Origin: Lingula anatina
Taxonomy: Eukaryota; Brachiopoda; Lingulata; Lingulida; Lingulidae
Direction: 5' to 3'
Assembly: GCF_001039355.2 (NCBI RefSeq)
Contig: NW_019774814.1
Span: 57,471-121,470 of the forward strand
DNA length: 64,000 nt
Positions 60,587 to 64,000 of this stretch are shown piece by piece. Position 1 is the first letter of the stretch. Each line of letters begins with the position of its first letter. The translations under genes were made by a program, and so were the position numbers. The notes beneath the pieces were generated by a model. That model was not told the DNA's origin and ran no database searches. It saw only the letters and a program-made list of their open reading frames with translations.

Positions 60587-61922
60587 CCACATTCTCTGTA
60601 TCTTTCAGCCAACTTTTGACCATTTGTTGATGGTTGACTCTTTTAGTGGGCTTCATCAATTTCCTATGTTCTTATATTTTTTTACCCAGTTTGTAATTTG
60701 GGGAAAGTTATTTAGATGAATCCTTTTGCCATATCTCACCTGTACACTACTGTTTTCAATATTTTTTCTCCAGTAGATTATTCCACAAAATTTTTTTGAC
60801 CATGCCATTTTCTTGGGTGATATTAACCCCCACCCACCCACCTGGTCTGTGTTACGTTGTAAAGATGAGGTCAGGCATAGACTTAGACCTACTCCAGTTG
60901 CCCATCTTTGTGATTTCACTTAACCCTGTAGTTATCTCCTCTACCTGCTTCTTTGTCATTTTTTAGGGGTGGAGTAGTTACATAAGCATAGACAGCTTGT
61001 TCAGGATAGGAGAGGGTAGTTACATAAGAGTAGACAACTTGTTCATCTCAGATCTCACACTTAGTCACAGAGGTCTTCTATTCAATTTCATAACAAATTA
61101 CAGACTCCTGTTGGAGGTTGTAATCAAACACCTATAATAATTGAGCCTAAAGATACCCCTTTCATTACATCATTTACCATGTTTGAAATACGTTGCCATT
61201 TTTACTATGAAGAATTAAGAAAGGCAAGATAAGAGGCATTTAGCTATTTTTTGTTGTATATAGGAGATTTTATGGAATGTATTTAGAATTTTCCACTTGG
61301 TTTTAGTGTAAGGGTATAATGGTGATGTTTTAATTTTTCATGGAAAGAGAACCACATTTTCATTTTTTTAAAGAAAAAAAAGAGATACAAGAATTGATCC
61401 TGAAGAACAGGCCAATCATGGTCAAATTTCATAAAATGGTCAAAGAATTTGGGTCAGATTTCATTAAACGGTCAGATAATTTGATATCTGAGCTGGGCAA
61501 ACTATATGATTAGATCAATCTCACACTTACTATCCAGTGCCTCTTTATGGTAGAATGGCAGCAGACAGAGAAAATTTATATAATAACTAAAATTCACTGT
61601 GCTGACAATACAAAAAATGTGCATGTCAATGCTATAAAGACTGTGGTGTTGTATTTAGGTTGTTTATTCTATATGCTTCACGTACTCCCACATAACTATG
61701 GTTGCCATTGTATTCCACAGTGAAATCGTGATGCAGAATGTATAAGAGAACTTTAAACGAATGTTAGCATGCTGGCCTTAGAGTGGTTGAGCAAACATAT
61801 GGTCTGTATTGCTGAGGAGTATGATAAAAACCACTAGTGCGAGATTATTAAGGTGACTAGGATTTTGTTCTACATTGCATAAAATACAAGTAGGTATACA
61901 TTAGCTCATATTTAGTGAACAT
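60587..61922 (+). other. Unique sequence between the duplicated segments
   Basis: About 1.3 kb with no supported gene. It reads on from copy 1 and ends at the N before copy 2. A direct repeat agttacataagagtagacaa / agttacataagcatagacag lies at about 60976-61031. Confidence 0.5.
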
Positions 61923-61923
61923 N
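61923..61923. other. Single N at the start of duplicated segment copy 2
   Basis: Seven bases before the shared sequence begins, matching the N at 58538. Confidence 0.95.
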
Positions 61924-62366
61924 CTAACAACACGTAAACAACAGCCGTATAAGACTTATTTAGACTGAACGCACTTCATGACAAGATGTTTTACTTAATT
62001 ATTAATTAAGAGTGTTCTGTTTTTATTCATTGCTGTCACAAATTGGTGTTTTAAATTGTTGTAATATTAAAATGTTTACTCACGTCTGTGCTCCCTCCAC
62101 TTTCACGCTGAAGACTTGTTGACACTGCACAATGCGCATCAAAATTGCGCAGGTCACTTAATTTTATCATATTTCAACAAATTGGTTTACCTTAACATTC
62201 ATAGTGACATAAGTTTGAGTCTTACACGTTTTCAAAAACATTAAGAGCCAAATGCACATATTACCTTTATATTAGTAATATAATTTAAAGTGCTTAAGAC
62301 AAATTAAAAGTCACGTGATAGAAGATGTTGAATTTGCTCGAAGAAATCCGATAAAACCCGAGTAGA

Positions 62367-62687
62367 ATGGCAACAGGTGCCCTCTCACTTGGCAGTCAGG
62401 TTGGTGATTTTTTATCAAATTTTCTCTGCTTGGTGACTTTGTTGTTTATGTTGATGCATAATTGTCATACGGGAAACAAGCACTGCGAGACACTTGTATT
62501 TGTGAGTTATGAAAGTAAAAAAAAAACTCGTTTAATGCCGCTTTTTGGGCGTGTTGTGTTGCTTGTTACTGTTAGTGTCATTTTCCAGGTTATATTACAC
62601 CATTTAGATTACATCCATGACATTAACTCGGACAGAAGGAAAATGAAAAACCTGGTGAACCCAATACTTTCTCCACTCGTTTTCTGA
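62367..62687 (+). CDS. Small membrane protein frame of unknown family, copy 2 (106 codons)
   Basis: Intact second copy of the frame at 58978-59298, 104 of 106 residues identical. Same two hydrophobic segments. If the duplication is an assembly artefact, this is the other allele. Confidence 0.5.
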   Translation: MATGALSLGSQVGDFLSNFLCLVTLLFMLMHNCHTGNKHCETLVFVSYESKKKTRLMPLFGRVVLLVTVSVIFQVILHHLDYIHDINSDRRKMKNLVNPILSPLVF

Positions 62688-62885
62688 ACATTTTGTTATG
62701 GGATAGATCTATGTCGCAGAATCGGAGATACGCCGCGTTGCTGGGACTGTACTTACCCATGCAGTCTTCTGGTTTTCAATATACCTCGTTCTACTTTGAT
62801 TCTGGTCCATATGTGAAAATTCGCACTATCCCCATTCAAACAATGTTGTTCATACAAAAATTGAAATAATTGTTGTCTTTTTCAG

Positions 62886-62964
62886 ATATGTCATCGTTTT
62901 ACTACATGCAGTTGAAAGAAACACACATCCAACACATAATTGGATTACAATAATTAAAAAACAG
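62886..62964 (+). CDS. Possible second exon, copy 2
   Basis: Same acceptor and donor as 59493-59568, with three extra bases that add one asparagine codon in the open frame. Support is limited to splice signals and frame keeping. Confidence 0.3.
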
Positions 62965-63090
62965 GTAAATGTAACACTTTTCAATGAATATTTGGTATAA
63001 TGTGGTACATGTGTTACTGAAGAAAGCCTTTTCAAACAACCATCACAAAAAAAAAAAAAATTTAGATGAATAGTCTACCAGGTCCTGTCC

Positions 63091-63197
63091 TAGCACGAAA
63101 ATTCATGCATTAGCACTCTTATTGACGATTCTGATACGTACTGTCTGTACATATCAGAATCGTCAATAGGGGTGCTAACGCATGAATTTTCGTGCTA
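63091..63197. mobile_element. Hairpin element, copy 2 (complete, 107 bp)
   Basis: Near-perfect palindrome of two ~48-base arms (tagcacgaaaattcatgc at one end, gcatgaattttcgtgcta at the other). It is flanked by 9-bp direct repeats GTCCTGTCC at 63082-63090 and 63198-63206. A 9-bp target duplication is typical of Mutator-like elements; no transposase is present. Confidence 0.8.
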
Positions 63198-64000
63198 GTC
63201 CTGTCCATGAAGCCATATTTGTGATTGGCACAGTTTTAAGAGTCAGTTAATGGAAATCAAGTGATGCTAATGTTAGATTATTTGAAGCTCAAAGTAGAAT
63301 AAATAACCAAGTGATATAGAAAATCATTTTGGTTTACTTTGGCAAATGGAATTCTTTTGGCAATATTGTCTCTGCTAGCGTGAACCAATGTAGTGGTTAT
63401 ATATGAGTGGATATACTGTAGTATATAGATGCTTCCAACAAACATCTCAAGTGGCACAAGGAGATTGAGCTGATAAAACACTTCATACATCAAGATTAAG
63501 AATATAATGGATTGCCTTAATACAAAAGGTCAGGATATGGGTGTGACAATTCTTACTGATTGGCTCATGTTGAAAACCAAAAATTATTTGCTATTATGAA
63601 ATGATGTTCAACAGGTATGAGGGTATCGTATTTATTTCAGTAAAGTAATGTGTTTAAAAAATGAGTGTAAATGGTATTATTGTACTTTTCATTTCTGGGC
63701 TGAAATGTATTGTAGAATTTGTTATTACTTCTTATAAACACTAGTTTAACTAGAGTTTCACTTAGTGTGGGTGTGCACAAGGACTTAGCAATCTCTGCCC
63801 AATGTGAATCAGTGCCAGGTTTATTAATAGCAACTTAACACTCTCATTTACGTCAGTGAAATAGTGTTTAAAATCCATGTCTATATATGGAGTGAACAAT
63901 TAATACAAAACAAAGATTTGGCTTTTGACTTGTACAAGATTTTTTTTTCAAACGTTTTTCAAACGCGTTGGACTCCCACCAACAGAATCTCACGCTGCAT

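Larger units (their letters stand above)
61930..64000 (+). repeat. About 2.07-kb duplicated segment, copy 2 (runs to window end)
   Basis: Same order and orientation as 58541-60586, offset about 3.39 kb. The homology is still running at base 64000, so the full length is not known. Confidence 0.95.

Noticed and set aside
58541-64000. A true tandem gene duplication of the small membrane protein
   Set aside because: Not accepted as established because both copies start at single N positions and differ little, which fits two haplotype contigs. Reported as a finding instead.

Overview
The window is nuclear DNA of an invertebrate animal. It has AT-rich, intron-split genes with GT-AG junctions, many short inverted-repeat transposons, microsatellites, and gene families typical of Metazoa. 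The multidomain TIR protein and dispersed repeats resembling those of marine lophotrochozoans (the 'gattttcgaacttgacctg' type) suggest a lophotrochozoan, possibly a mollusc. The species cannot be fixed from the sequence. The assembly is a draft with N runs at 13930-14111, 32477-32485 and 52259-52683 and single N bases at 58538 and 61923.

Layout. (1) 685-2822, minus strand: a complete four-exon gene for a secreted 204-residue C-type lectin. (2) 3801-4725: a 75-bp copy of the lectin exon 1/intron 1 border, then the 3' end of a truncated non-LTR retrotransposon. (3) 6015-46007, plus strand: one gene of 34 exons. It splices, with phases agreeing at every junction, into a 2015-residue receptor-type tyrosine phosphatase of the R3 class (the Ptp10D / PTPRB / PTPRJ group). 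The order is signal peptide, 15 fibronectin type III repeats, a membrane-proximal domain, one membrane helix, one catalytic phosphatase domain and an acidic tail. Its introns carry several inverted-repeat elements, among them a 2.6-kb element at 25462-28091. (4) 46008-50820: the phosphatase 3' region and intergenic DNA holding a long-inverted-repeat element that has a relative at 44823-45065. (5) 50821-57932, minus strand: a complete ten-exon gene for a 649-residue ARM-TIR-SAM protein, convergent with the phosphatase. It has an N-myristoylation motif and keeps the glutamate that TIR NAD-cleaving enzymes use. (6) 57933-64000: a divergent upstream region, then about 2 kb present twice (58541-60586 and 61930-64000). 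Each copy is preceded by a single N, so the duplication may be two haplotype contigs placed in series. Each copy has a 106-codon reading frame for a small membrane protein of unknown family.

The three real genes do not form a pathway visible in the sequence. The lectin and the ARM-TIR-SAM protein are both plausible innate-immunity or cell-stress genes, and the phosphatase is a cell-surface signalling receptor. The most interesting items are the ARM-TIR-SAM protein (possible membrane-tethered NADase), a hairpin element that is inverted between the two copies of the terminal duplication, and a set of inverted-repeat elements with well-defined target-site duplications.
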